Origin: Tamlana sp. I1
GTDB lineage: Bacteria > Bacteroidota > Bacteroidia > Flavobacteriales > Flavobacteriaceae
Length of the DNA stretch: 64,000 nt
Assembly: GCF_015355625.1 (NCBI RefSeq)
Contig: NZ_JACLAF010000017.1
Span: 1 to 64,000 of the forward strand
Direction of reading: 5' to 3'
Shown here: positions 16,553 through 24,062 of the stretch, one piece after another
Layout: each line of letters begins with the position of its first letter
Numbering within the stretch: the stretch's first letter is position 1
Made by a program: the position numbers and the translations under genes
Notes under the pieces: generated by a model
Database searches by the model: none
Told to the model about the DNA's origin: nothing
The model's input: the letters and a program-made list of their open reading frames with translations, nothing else

Positions 16553-16738
16553 CTATTTGAAAAAGTATTTAATCGCAGAAATAAAAGCAATAAAAGCAAT
16601 AAACGCAATAAGCATCCAGTAACTACCAGCATAGAAACGCTTGTGAAGTTTTAAATCTTTTCTGTAGGTATAAGCGATAATAATGGAAAAGACGATAAAA
16701 AATAAAACTCCGAAAATGATTTGACCTTTACTGAACAT
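16553..16738 (-). CDS. small two-span membrane protein (61 aa)
   Basis: MFSKGQIIFGVLFFIVFSIIIAY forms the first membrane helix, a basic loop YRKDLKLHKRFYAGSYW follows, and WMLIAFIAFIAFISAIKYFF the second. Both ends are basic. I chose the ATG at 16738 because the sequence from there fits a compact two-helix protein; the frame is open 13 codons further. I recall similar short membrane proteins in other flavobacteria but know no function. It is divergent from the MazG-like gene. Confidence 0.7.
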   Translation of the reverse strand: MFSKGQIIFGVLFFIVFSIIIAYTYRKDLKLHKRFYAGSYWMLIAFIAFIAFISAIKYFFK

Positions 16739-16810
16739 ATGGTTATTTTTATGCAAATTTAAGGAATTAGAAACCATTTTCTTCTTAAATCAAACCACTA
16801 ATTATTACTT

Positions 16811-17197
16811 ATGAAAGATAAAATTGAAGCTGTAAAGGCTTTTCATACAGCATTTAAAATAGGGCATTTAGAATCTCCTAAAGCCAATTTGGGTACAGCT
16901 AAAAATACACTTCGTTTTAATTTAATGAAGGAAGAAAATGAAGAATATTTAGAAGCCGCCAATAATAACGATTTGGTTGAAGTTGCCGATGCTCTTGGCG
17001 ATATGCTTTATATTTTATGCGGAACCATTATAGAGCATGGTATGCAATATAAAATTGAAGAAGTTTTTGAAGAAATTCAACGCAGTAATATGAGTAAGTT
17101 AGGTGAGGGTGGTCAGCCTATTTATCGAGAAGATGGTAAAGTACTTAAAGGGCCTAACTATTTTAAACCTGATATTAAATCTATATTAGATAAATAG
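16811..17197 (+). CDS. MazG-like nucleotide pyrophosphohydrolase
   Basis: A 128-residue all-alpha NTP pyrophosphatase of the MazG/PRA-PH superfamily. The metal-binding pattern ExxE...ExxD is at Glu42, Glu45, Glu57 and Asp60 (KEENEEYLEA, LVEVADALGDMLYIL). Such enzymes remove pyrophosphate from (d)NTPs, often as house-cleaning of altered nucleotides, or act in related phosphoribosyl chemistry; the substrate is not determined here. The C-terminal GGQPIYREDGKVLKGPNYFKP is typical of the subgroup. A bidirectional terminator separates it from convergent ilvE. Confidence 0.87.
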   Translation: MKDKIEAVKAFHTAFKIGHLESPKANLGTAKNTLRFNLMKEENEEYLEAANNNDLVEVADALGDMLYILCGTIIEHGMQYKIEEVFEEIQRSNMSKLGEGGQPIYREDGKVLKGPNYFKPDIKSILDK

Positions 17198-17233
17198 ATT
17201 ATTTTTAAATATTGAATTATCTCAAAATTGAGC

Positions 17234-17265
17234 AAAAAAAATGGTCTGTAAAACAGACCATTTTT
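17234..17265. terminator. bidirectional terminator between MazG-like gene and ilvE
   Basis: Stem AAAAATGGTCTGT / ACAGACCATTTTT with a short loop and A-run on one side, T-run on the other, between two convergent stops. Confidence 0.85.
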
Positions 17266-17268
17266 AAT

Positions 17269-18336
17269 TTATTTAACCTCAAAACGCCATCCAAAAGGAT
17301 CTTCGGCTTTATTGGTTTGAATATCTGTAATGCGTTTTTTTAAGAAACTCGCATAGGTTTCATCTAGTTTTGGTATTTCGTAATCTTTATCTTTATAACC
17401 AAATCCAGAGATTGGCGAAATTACTGCAGCGGTACCAGCACCAAACATTTCTTTTAACGAACCATTTTTAGCAGCTTCTACAACTTCGCTAACCGTAATT
17501 TTTCTAACTTCAACAGGAATATTTTCCGATTTTGCTAACTCAATAATACTCTTACGGGTAATACCGTCAAGAATTCTATCACTTGTAGGGCCTGTAATTA
17601 AAGTATCGTTAATACGAACAAAAATATTCATCGCACCAGCTTCCTCAATATATTCATGCGTGTTATCATCCGTCCAAATAACTTGTTGGTAACCTTTTTC
17701 AATAGCTAACTGAGTTGGGTAAAACTGTCCAGCATAGTTTCCTCCAGCTTTTGCAAATCCTACACCACCGTTAGCAGAACGCGAATATTTTTCTTCAATT
17801 AAAACTTTTATATCGCCAGAGAAATAAGCCCCCGAAGGTGCTGTGCTAATAATAAATTTATATTCGTCGGCAGGCGAGGCGTGAAAACCGTTTCCTGAAG
17901 CAAAAATAAATGGTCTTATGTATAGCGAACTTCCTACTTTTTTAGGAATCCAATCTTTATCCACTTCTAAAAGCGCTTTTAAACCATCCATAAAATAATT
18001 TTCAGGAAGTTCAGGAATCGCCAATCGTTTAGATGAAATATTTAAACGTTTAAAATTTTCTAAAGGGCGAAATAACCAGACTTTATCATTGGCATCTTTA
18101 TAGGCTTTCATACCTTCAAAAACGGATTGCCCGTAATGAAAAATTTTAGCTGATGGATCTAAAGTTATGCCTTGGTAAGGAATGACTTTAGGTGCTTGCC
18201 ATGCGCCATCTTTATAGTTACATTCCAGCATATGATCTGAAAAAACATGCCCGAATTTTAAATTATCAAAATCTACATCTGTAATTTTAGTAGTTTTTGC
18301 TTTTATAATCTCGATATCGTTGATTATAGCACTCAT
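17269..18336 (-). CDS. ilvE: branched-chain amino acid aminotransferase
   Basis: PLP-dependent class IV aminotransferase acting on Val, Leu and Ile and their 2-oxo acids. The 355-residue length and motifs (GQSVFEGMKAYK; the PLP Lys196 in FAKAGGNYAGQ; EYIEEAGAMNIF; DGITRKSIIELA) place it in the longer BCAT group typical of eukaryotes and Bacteroidota, not the short E. coli type. It supplies or drains branched-chain oxo acids, whose acyl-CoA derivatives could feed the IcmF mutase. CAAATTTA at 18357-18364 reads as a TAAATTTG -7 box on its strand. Confidence 0.95.
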   Translation of the reverse strand: MSAIINDIEIIKAKTTKITDVDFDNLKFGHVFSDHMLECNYKDGAWQAPKVIPYQGITLDPSAKIFHYGQSVFEGMKAYKDANDKVWLFRPLENFKRLNISSKRLAIPELPENYFMDGLKALLEVDKDWIPKKVGSSLYIRPFIFASGNGFHASPADEYKFIISTAPSGAYFSGDIKVLIEEKYSRSANGGVGFAKAGGNYAGQFYPTQLAIEKGYQQVIWTDDNTHEYIEEAGAMNIFVRINDTLITGPTSDRILDGITRKSIIELAKSENIPVEVRKITVSEVVEAAKNGSLKEMFGAGTAAVISPISGFGYKDKDYEIPKLDETYASFLKKRITDIQTNKAEDPFGWRFEVK

Positions 18337-18470
18337 AGTCTCGTAGTTTTATAAAACAAATTTAAACAAAATCGGCTTTAAAAAGTGCTATATTTACAAC
18401 AAATCGTGGTTTCTTTTATTTTTTTTGAAGCGAATTGATTTTAAGTCACTTTTTACTAGATGTTTTTATT

Positions 18471-19163
18471 TTGAAACGAGAAATTATTATTACTTCTGAT
18501 GGTTCTTCAACCATTCATATTCCAGAATGGGACGAGCAATACCATTCTAAACACGGCGCGATACAAGAGGCTTATCATGTTTTTATTAAAAATGGTTTTC
18601 AGTATTTTAATGAATTGGATTCATCAACTACCAACCAGAACATTTCAATTTTAGAAATTGGTTTCGGCACGGGTTTAAATGCTTTTATCACCTTTATTGA
18701 AGCCAAAAAGTTAAATAGAAAAATAGATTATTTTGGGGTTGAAGCCTATCCTGTTTCTTTTGATGAAGTTGAAAAACTTAATTATTCAAAAACATTGGAA
18801 TCGGGACAGTATGATGATGTTTTTAGTAAAATGCATAACCTATCTTGGGAAGAAAAACATGAAATCACCAAAGACTTTTCATTAACTAAACAAAAGAAAT
18901 TTTTTGATGAGATTGAAGCCATTAATCAGTTTAACATCATTTACTTTGACGCTTTTGGTGCTCGAGTTCAACCCGAATTATGGACAGAACTAATTTTCTT
19001 AATCATGTATAAAGCCTTGAAAACAGGTGGAGTATTAGTCACGTATGCCGCAAAAGGCAGTGTGCGACGCGCCATGCAAGCCGTTGGTTTTACCGTTGAA
19101 AGATTGCCTGGACCTCCAGGAAAACGAGAAATGCTACGAGCTACGAAGGCAATTAACAATTAA
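18471..19163 (+). CDS. mnmD: tRNA 5-methylaminomethyl-2-thiouridine methyltransferase MnmD
   Basis: Stand-alone version of the methyltransferase half of MnmC, completing the mnm5 modification at wobble position 34. Visible marks are the SAM-binding LEIGFGTGLNAF, acidic GVEAY, YFDAFGARVQPELWT, and the C-terminal TYAAKGSVRRAM with ERLPGPPGKREMLRA. The start is a TTG at 18471 (LKREIIITSDG reads M-K-R-E); the frame extends 12 codons further to another TTG at 18435, but family similarity begins at 18471. The last three codons and the stop lie within a 7-bp tandem repeat, so slippage would change the C-terminus. Confidence 0.9.
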   Translation: MKREIIITSDGSSTIHIPEWDEQYHSKHGAIQEAYHVFIKNGFQYFNELDSSTTNQNISILEIGFGTGLNAFITFIEAKKLNRKIDYFGVEAYPVSFDEVEKLNYSKTLESGQYDDVFSKMHNLSWEEKHEITKDFSLTKQKKFFDEIEAINQFNIIYFDAFGARVQPELWTELIFLIMYKALKTGGVLVTYAAKGSVRRAMQAVGFTVERLPGPPGKREMLRATKAINN

Positions 19164-19206
19164 CAATTAACAATTAACAATGAGCAATGAACAATGAAAA
19201 ATTAAG
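19151..19206 (+). repeat. 7-bp tandem repeat spanning the mnmD stop codon
   Basis: Four exact copies of AATTAAC (19151-19178) followed by the variant heptads AATGAGC, AATGAAC, AATGAAA and AATTAAG. The mnmD stop TAA is at 19161-19163 inside the second copy. The repeat unit length is not a multiple of three. Confidence 0.9.
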
Positions 19207-19368
19207 CGTTAAAAGTTATAACGTTATGTGGTTAGAAAGTTATGAAGTAGAAATAAGCTTATTAAAAAAAATAAATTCTATTTATATTTTTCCTAACACC
19301 CAACACTGTTAAACCTAATATAAAACCTTAGTTGCAGGCTTGCGCATTTTGTAACTTTATAAAAAAAA

Positions 19369-20271
19369 ATGCGGGTATTAATTACGGGGGCAACGGGTTT
19401 GATTGGTAAAGACATTGTAAAACTTTGTCACAGAAATAATATTCAGGTTAATTATTTAACCACACGAAAATCTCAGATTTCGCAAACCGAAAATTACCAA
19501 GGTTTTTATTGGAATCCTAAAACTTTAGAGATTGATACCAGATGTTTTAACGGTGTCGATGCCATTATTCATTTGGCGGGCGCATCAATATCTAATCGCT
19601 GGACGCCTAGTTATAAAAAAGAAATTTTAGCTAGCCGAACAGCTTCAACCGCATTATTAGTCAATAATTTAAAAGGCGAAACGCATACCATAAAACATGT
19701 GATTTCGGCAAGTTCTATTGGGATTTACCCCAGTTCTGAAACTAAATATTACGATGAAAATTTTAAAACTTCAAAAACCTCTTTTTTAAGTAAAGTAACT
19801 TGTGCTTGGGAACATGAAGTCGATGCTTTTAAGCAATTAAACATCATGGTTTCTAAAATTAGAATTGGTTTGGTTTTATCGGATAAAGGCGGTGTACTTA
19901 CCGAAATGATAAAACCAACTAAATATGGTGTTGGTACCGTTTTTGGTTGTGGAAAACAATGGCAATCATGGATTCATCATTCCGATTTAAGTCAGATGAT
20001 TTTTTATGTTTTACAGCACAAATTAAGTGGTGTTTACAATGCCGTAGCACCAAACCCTGTAACCAATAAAGAGTTTGTTAAGTCGATTAATAGAGTGCTG
20101 GATAAGTCGCTTTTTGTAGTTAAACTTCCCAAAATTTTAATGCGAATGGTTTTAGGTGAGATGCATACCATTCTATTTGAAAGCCAGCGTGTAAGTTCCA
20201 AAAAAATAGAAGATAAAGGTTTCTATTTTGAATACCACCATTTGGAACCTGCACTTATAGATTTATTGTAA
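19369..20271 (+). CDS. TIGR01777-family NAD(P)-dependent epimerase/oxidoreductase
   Basis: A 300-residue extended short-chain dehydrogenase fold. The dinucleotide-binding motif GATGLIG is at residues 7-13, followed by the family block DAIIHLAGASISNRWT and SASSIGIYP. The C-terminal DUF1731-like end (VLDKSLFVVKLPKILMRMVLGEM, LLESQRV-like FESQRVSSKKIEDKGF) is characteristic of TIGR01777/YfcH proteins. Substrate unknown. It stands alone between mnmD and a bidirectional terminator. Confidence 0.9.
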   Translation: MRVLITGATGLIGKDIVKLCHRNNIQVNYLTTRKSQISQTENYQGFYWNPKTLEIDTRCFNGVDAIIHLAGASISNRWTPSYKKEILASRTASTALLVNNLKGETHTIKHVISASSIGIYPSSETKYYDENFKTSKTSFLSKVTCAWEHEVDAFKQLNIMVSKIRIGLVLSDKGGVLTEMIKPTKYGVGTVFGCGKQWQSWIHHSDLSQMIFYVLQHKLSGVYNAVAPNPVTNKEFVKSINRVLDKSLFVVKLPKILMRMVLGEMHTILFESQRVSSKKIEDKGFYFEYHHLEPALIDLL

Positions 20272-20273
20272 AA

Positions 20274-20303
20274 AAAACCACCTTATTTACATAAAGTGGT
20301 TTT
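20274..20303. terminator. bidirectional terminator
   Basis: 13-bp stem with one mismatch (AAAACCACCTTAT / ATAAAGTGGTTTT) between the convergent TIGR01777 and YceI genes, flanked by A and T runs. Confidence 0.8.
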
Positions 20304-20322
20304 CAAAAAAAGTGTGTTTTAA

Positions 20323-20985
20323 TTAAGATTTTGTAGCCTTAATAAATACTTTCAATTCAATATCATCGTTAATAAATTTATCGCCTAAATCGCCAAAAAC
20401 AGACTTCGATTTATATTTTATATCCCATTGTGTTCTATCGATGGTAAATTTTTCACTCGTTACGAAAACATCATTTGTGTCAAATTTTACAGTCACCGGA
20501 AAAGTAATATTACGCGATATCTCTTTTATAATTAAGTTTCCAGAAAGCATTGTTTTACCTTCAGCTTCTGTTAATCCTGTAATTTCAAAAGTTGAAGTTT
20601 TATGATTTTCAGCATCAAAAAAATCATCATTTTTTAAATGCGCTAAAAGTTTTCCATTTCCTTCATCATCAACAGGAATGTCGTTAATAACAATGGTATT
20701 CATATCTATAGTAAACTTACCGCCAACAATTTCACCGTTAGTAACATTTAATTCACCATCTTTCAATTTAATGGTTCCGTAATGCGACCCCGTTGGTTTA
20801 AAACCTTCCCAATTCAAGTTAGATTCTGTTGTGTTTGCAGTATAAGTTACAGCATTTGTTGTGTTTTCAACTGCAGCAGGAGCTTCAGCGTTAGTAGTTT
20901 CTGCTTCTTTGGCTTTGTCTTTACAAGCTGTAAAAGCGATGCTTATTAGTGCTAAAAATAATAGTGATTTTAGGTGCTTTTTCAT
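20323..20985 (-). CDS. YceI family lipoprotein
   Basis: A 220-residue lipoprotein (signal MKKHLKSLLFLALISIAFTAC, Cys21; then a charged, Ala/Glu-rich linker to about residue 45) with a YceI lipocalin-like domain: YTANTTESNLNWEGFKPTGSHYG, GGKFTIDMNTIVIND, LLAHLKNDDFFD and the closing FGDLGDKFINDDIELKVFIKA. The fold binds isoprenoid-like or amphiphilic ligands in characterised members. It is expected in the periplasm, anchored to a membrane. The promoter region is shared with the divergent grpE gene, about 150 bases. Confidence 0.92.
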   Translation of the reverse strand: MKKHLKSLLFLALISIAFTACKDKAKEAETTNAEAPAAVENTTNAVTYTANTTESNLNWEGFKPTGSHYGTIKLKDGELNVTNGEIVGGKFTIDMNTIVINDIPVDDEGNGKLLAHLKNDDFFDAENHKTSTFEITGLTEAEGKTMLSGNLIIKEISRNITFPVTVKFDTNDVFVTSEKFTIDRTQWDIKYKSKSVFGDLGDKFINDDIELKVFIKATKS

Positions 20986-21059
20986 TTAAAAATGTTTTTA
21001 GGTTTTAAGTAACGAAATTAGCAAATCGAAATTGGAAAAAAAATAAAAATTAATTTCGT

Positions 21060-21099
21060 GACATTATGACATTTTTACAATATTGGCAGTACTTTTGCC
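21060..21099 (+). promoter_or_regulatory. grpE-dnaJ promoter with sigma54-like -24/-12 and upstream 11-mer
   Basis: GACATTATGAC at 21060-21070, 12 bases, TTGGCA at 21083-21088, 6 bases, TTGCC at 21095-21099. The GG (21085-21086) and GC (21097-21098) are 10 bases apart, as in sigma54 promoters. The same arrangement with identical spacing is found before clpB (41604-41643, minus strand). TACTTTTG at 21090-21097 also fits a housekeeping -7 box, and TTGGCA/TGCCAA form an inverted repeat, so other readings exist. The grpE ATG is 35 bases downstream. Confidence 0.65.
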
Positions 21100-21133
21100 A
21101 ACTAATTTTAGAATTGCAAAATTTGAATTTACC

Positions 21134-21697
21134 ATGAGTAAAAATGATAAAACCAACGAGATAGAAAACGAGCAAGTAGACGGTGTGCAAAACGAAACTG
21201 TTGAAGTTGAAAATCAAGAAGTTGAAGAAATAGCGAACGAGGAAACTGCAGAAGAAAAACTTGAAGCCGAGTTAAAGCAAGAGAAAGATAAATTTCTGCG
21301 TTTATTTGCTGAATTTGAAAATTATAAAAGAAGAACATCTAAGGAACGTATTGAGCTTTTCGCTACTGCCAGCGAAGGTGTAATGAAAACATTACTGCCA
21401 GTTCTTGACGATTTTGAACGCGCTTTAAGTCATATTGAAGACGATAAAGAAGCTGAAGAATTACGTAAAGGCGTGTTGTTAATTTATCAGAAATTAATAA
21501 ACACTTTAGAGCAAAAAGGTTTAAAAGCGATGGAGGTGAAGCAAGGCGATGTTTTTAACGCCGATAATCATGAAGCTATTACGCAAATTCCAGCACCAAG
21601 CGACGATTTAAAAGGAAAAATTATTGATGTTGTGGAAAAAGGATACGTTTTAGGAGAAAAAGTAATTCGTTTCCCAAAAGTAGTTATTGGGCAATAA
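21134..21697 (+). CDS. grpE: nucleotide exchange factor GrpE
   Basis: Releases ADP from DnaK during the chaperone cycle. The 187-residue protein has an acidic, Glu-rich N-terminus (about 1-55), a long coiled coil (EAELKQEKDKFLRLFAEFENYKRR), and the C-terminal four-helix/beta domain (LPVLDDFERALSH, FNADNHEAITQ, GYVLGEKVIRFPKVVIGQ). I chose ATG at 21134; a TTG 17 codons upstream would lie within the promoter. dnaJ follows after 8 bases. dnaK is not in this window. Confidence 0.95.
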   Translation: MSKNDKTNEIENEQVDGVQNETVEVENQEVEEIANEETAEEKLEAELKQEKDKFLRLFAEFENYKRRTSKERIELFATASEGVMKTLLPVLDDFERALSHIEDDKEAEELRKGVLLIYQKLINTLEQKGLKAMEVKQGDVFNADNHEAITQIPAPSDDLKGKIIDVVEKGYVLGEKVIRFPKVVIGQ

Positions 21698-21705
21698 TAT
21701 AAGAT

Positions 21706-22827
21706 ATGGCAAAAAGAGATTTTTACGAAATATTAGGAATTAATAAGGGAGCTAGTGCTGCTGAAATTAAGAAAGCTTATAGAAAAAAAGCAATCGAATT
21801 TCATCCAGATAAAAACCCTGACGATAAAGAAGCAGAAGCTAAATTTAAGGAAGCAGCTGAAGCCTACGAAGTTTTAAGCGACGAAAATAAAAAAGCACGT
21901 TACGACCAATATGGTCACCAAGCCTTTGAAAACGGCGGCGGTGGTTTTGGCGGCGGTGGCATGAATATGGACGACATATTCAGTCAGTTTGGTGATATTT
22001 TCGGAGGCGGCGGCTTCGGTGGTGGTTTTGGAGGCGGCGGTTTTGGCGGTGGTCAACGTCGTGTTAAAGGAAGCAATCTGCGTATTCGCGTCAAGCTAAC
22101 TTTAGAAGAAATTGCTAATGGCGTAGAGAAAAAAATTAAAGTAAAACGTAAAGTTCAAGCGCCAGGAACAACTTATAAAACATGTCCAACTTGTAATGGT
22201 AGCGGACAAGTAACACGTATTGCAAATACCATTTTAGGTAGAATGCAAACGGCTGCACCTTGTAACGATTGTGGTGGCGCAGGACAAACAATTGATAAAA
22301 AACCTAAAGATGCCGATGCTCAAGGCTTAAAAGTTGCCGAAGAAACCGTTTCGATTAAAATACCAGCAGGTGTGGTAGATGGTATGCAACTTAAAGTTTC
22401 AGGAAAAGGTAATGAAGCGCCAGGAAATGGTATTTCGGGTGATTTAATTGTGGTTATTGAAGAAGAACAACATGATAAATTACAACGTGAAGGCGATAAT
22501 TTACATTACGATTTGTATGTAAGTTTCCCTGAAGCTGTTCTAGGAACTTCGAAAGAAATTGATACCGTTACAGGAAAAGTGCGTATTAAAGTAGAAGCTG
22601 GCGTGCAATCTGGTAAAATTTTACGCTTACGCGGAAAAGGAATTCCAAGCATAAACGGTTACGGAAAAGGAGATCTTTTAGTTCATGTTAATGTTTGGAC
22701 GCCAAAAACATTGAATAAACAACAAAAAGACTTTTTTGAAGCCATGCAAGATGATGAGCATTTTGAGCCAAAACCTGAAAGTTCAGACAAATCTTTCTTT
22801 GAAAAAGTGAAAGATATGTTTTCATAA
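21706..22827 (+). CDS. dnaJ: chaperone protein DnaJ
   Basis: Co-chaperone that stimulates DnaK ATPase activity. The J domain (1-70) has the HPD triad at 33-35, then a Gly/Phe-rich region (76-117), a zinc-binding region, and two beta-barrel client domains (about 120-345). Only two CxxCxGxG motifs are present (Cys160/163 and Cys186/189) instead of the usual four, so it can form one zinc site, not two. The total length (373) is otherwise normal. I recall the same reduction in other flavobacterial DnaJ proteins. It is in an operon with grpE and ends at a strong terminator. Confidence 0.96.
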   Translation: MAKRDFYEILGINKGASAAEIKKAYRKKAIEFHPDKNPDDKEAEAKFKEAAEAYEVLSDENKKARYDQYGHQAFENGGGGFGGGGMNMDDIFSQFGDIFGGGGFGGGFGGGGFGGGQRRVKGSNLRIRVKLTLEEIANGVEKKIKVKRKVQAPGTTYKTCPTCNGSGQVTRIANTILGRMQTAAPCNDCGGAGQTIDKKPKDADAQGLKVAEETVSIKIPAGVVDGMQLKVSGKGNEAPGNGISGDLIVVIEEEQHDKLQREGDNLHYDLYVSFPEAVLGTSKEIDTVTGKVRIKVEAGVQSGKILRLRGKGIPSINGYGKGDLLVHVNVWTPKTLNKQQKDFFEAMQDDEHFEPKPESSDKSFFEKVKDMFS

Positions 22828-22848
22828 TAAAATAGCATCAAAATTAAG

Positions 22849-22877
22849 AAATCCGCTTTAAAGGCGGATTTTTTTTG
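22849..22877 (+). terminator. grpE-dnaJ terminator
   Basis: Stem AAATCCGC / GCGGATTT with a 7-base loop, followed by a run of T, 22 bases past the dnaJ stop. Confidence 0.85.
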
Positions 22878-22940
22878 CTTATTTCGGGAAGATCTGTTAA
22901 TGTTTTGCCGAAAGTACTGAAAAAAAAACTATATTTGGAA

Positions 22941-23024
22941 ATCACTAATTTTTTAGTGATAATTTTTCTTTTTCATAGCAATTTTTTTTCCCATCCTTAA
23001 TTCTGTTGAGGGTGGGTTTTGTTT
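22941..23024 (+). ncRNA. candidate small RNA between dnaJ and the ABC transporter
   Basis: TTTG at 22904-22907 and TATATTTG at 22930-22937 form a plausible promoter (22-base spacing). The predicted transcript would begin at about 22941 with a perfect hairpin (ATCACTAA / TTAGTGAT). It would end at a GC-rich hairpin CCCATCC / GGGTGGG (22990-23016) followed by TTTTGTTTTTT. No open frame fits. The first hairpin followed by T-rich sequence could itself be a second terminator of the dnaJ operon. Confidence 0.35.
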
Positions 23025-23130
23025 TTTAGTACTTTTCTAGTAAATATGCCTACTCGTCTGCCATATAAATTAACGAAAAGCCTACGTAGCTTTCATACAT
23101 TTAATATATTTACCATTCAAAATAACAGCT

Positions 23131-24057
23131 ATGAGTAATTTATTGGAGGTTGCTAATGTTTCTAAAAAATTTGGAAACTTTACAGCCTTAAACAATGCTT
23201 CGCTTTCGGTTCCCGAAGGCAGTATTTTTGGTTTATTAGGGCCAAATGGAGCAGGAAAAACAACCTTAATACGTATTGTAAATCAAATCACCATGCCAGA
23301 TTCGGGCACAGTTCATTTGGGAGGCGAATTACTTAACGAAAACCATATTCGCGATATTGGCTATTTACCAGAAGAACGCGGTTTGTATAAATCTATGAAA
23401 GTTGGCGAGCAGGCATTATACCTAGCGCAGTTAAAAGGTTTAAGTAAAGCAGAGGCAAAAAAACGCCTGAAATATTGGTTTGAACGCTTAGAAATTGGCG
23501 ATTGGTGGAACAAGAAAATTCAAGAGCTTTCCAAAGGTATGGCTCAAAAAATTCAGTTTGTGGTTACCGTTTTACACGAGCCAAAACTGCTTATTTTCGA
23601 CGAACCATTTTCTGGTTTCGATCCTATAAACGCGAATTTGATAAAAGATGAAATTTTGCGTTTACGCGATAATGGCGCAACCGTTATTTTTTCAACACAC
23701 CGCATGGAATCTGTAGAAGAATTATGCGATGATATTGCATTAATTCATAAATCGAACAAAATTCTAGATGGTAAATTAGTCGATATTAAGCGTCAATATA
23801 AAATAAACACTTTTGAAGTTGGTTTAAGAACTGCAAATAATGAAGCTTTAAGGTTAGAATTAAATGAGAAATTTAATGTTTCTGATGCTAATTTTAAAAC
23901 TTTAGAAGATGAGCTAAAAGTGAATATTAAGTTGAATCCAGATCAAAAACCAAACGATTTATTGAATTATTTAACAACGAAAGGCGAAATTTCTCATTTT
24001 GTTGAACTCATTCCTAGTGTTAACGATATTTTTATTCAAACAGTAAAGAATAACTAA
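23131..24057 (+). CDS. ABC transporter ATP-binding protein (NatA-like)
   Basis: A 308-residue ATPase subunit of an ABC-2 type exporter. Walker A is GPNGAGKTT (about 36-44), the signature is ELSKGMAQKI, Walker B is LLIFDEPFSGFDP, and the switch His is in FSTHRME. The 80-residue C-terminal extension after the ATPase core is typical of the DUF4162/NatA group. It works with the membrane protein encoded 5 bases downstream. TATATTTA about 20 bases before the ATG may be a -7 box. Exported substrate unknown; NatAB of Bacillus exports Na+. Confidence 0.92.
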   Translation: MSNLLEVANVSKKFGNFTALNNASLSVPEGSIFGLLGPNGAGKTTLIRIVNQITMPDSGTVHLGGELLNENHIRDIGYLPEERGLYKSMKVGEQALYLAQLKGLSKAEAKKRLKYWFERLEIGDWWNKKIQELSKGMAQKIQFVVTVLHEPKLLIFDEPFSGFDPINANLIKDEILRLRDNGATVIFSTHRMESVEELCDDIALIHKSNKILDGKLVDIKRQYKINTFEVGLRTANNEALRLELNEKFNVSDANFKTLEDELKVNIKLNPDQKPNDLLNYLTTKGEISHFVELIPSVNDIFIQTVKNN

Positions 24058-24062
24058 CTTTT

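Noticed and set aside
19151-19206. Possible CRISPR-like repeat
   Set aside because: Units are 7 bp with no spacers; a simple tandem repeat.
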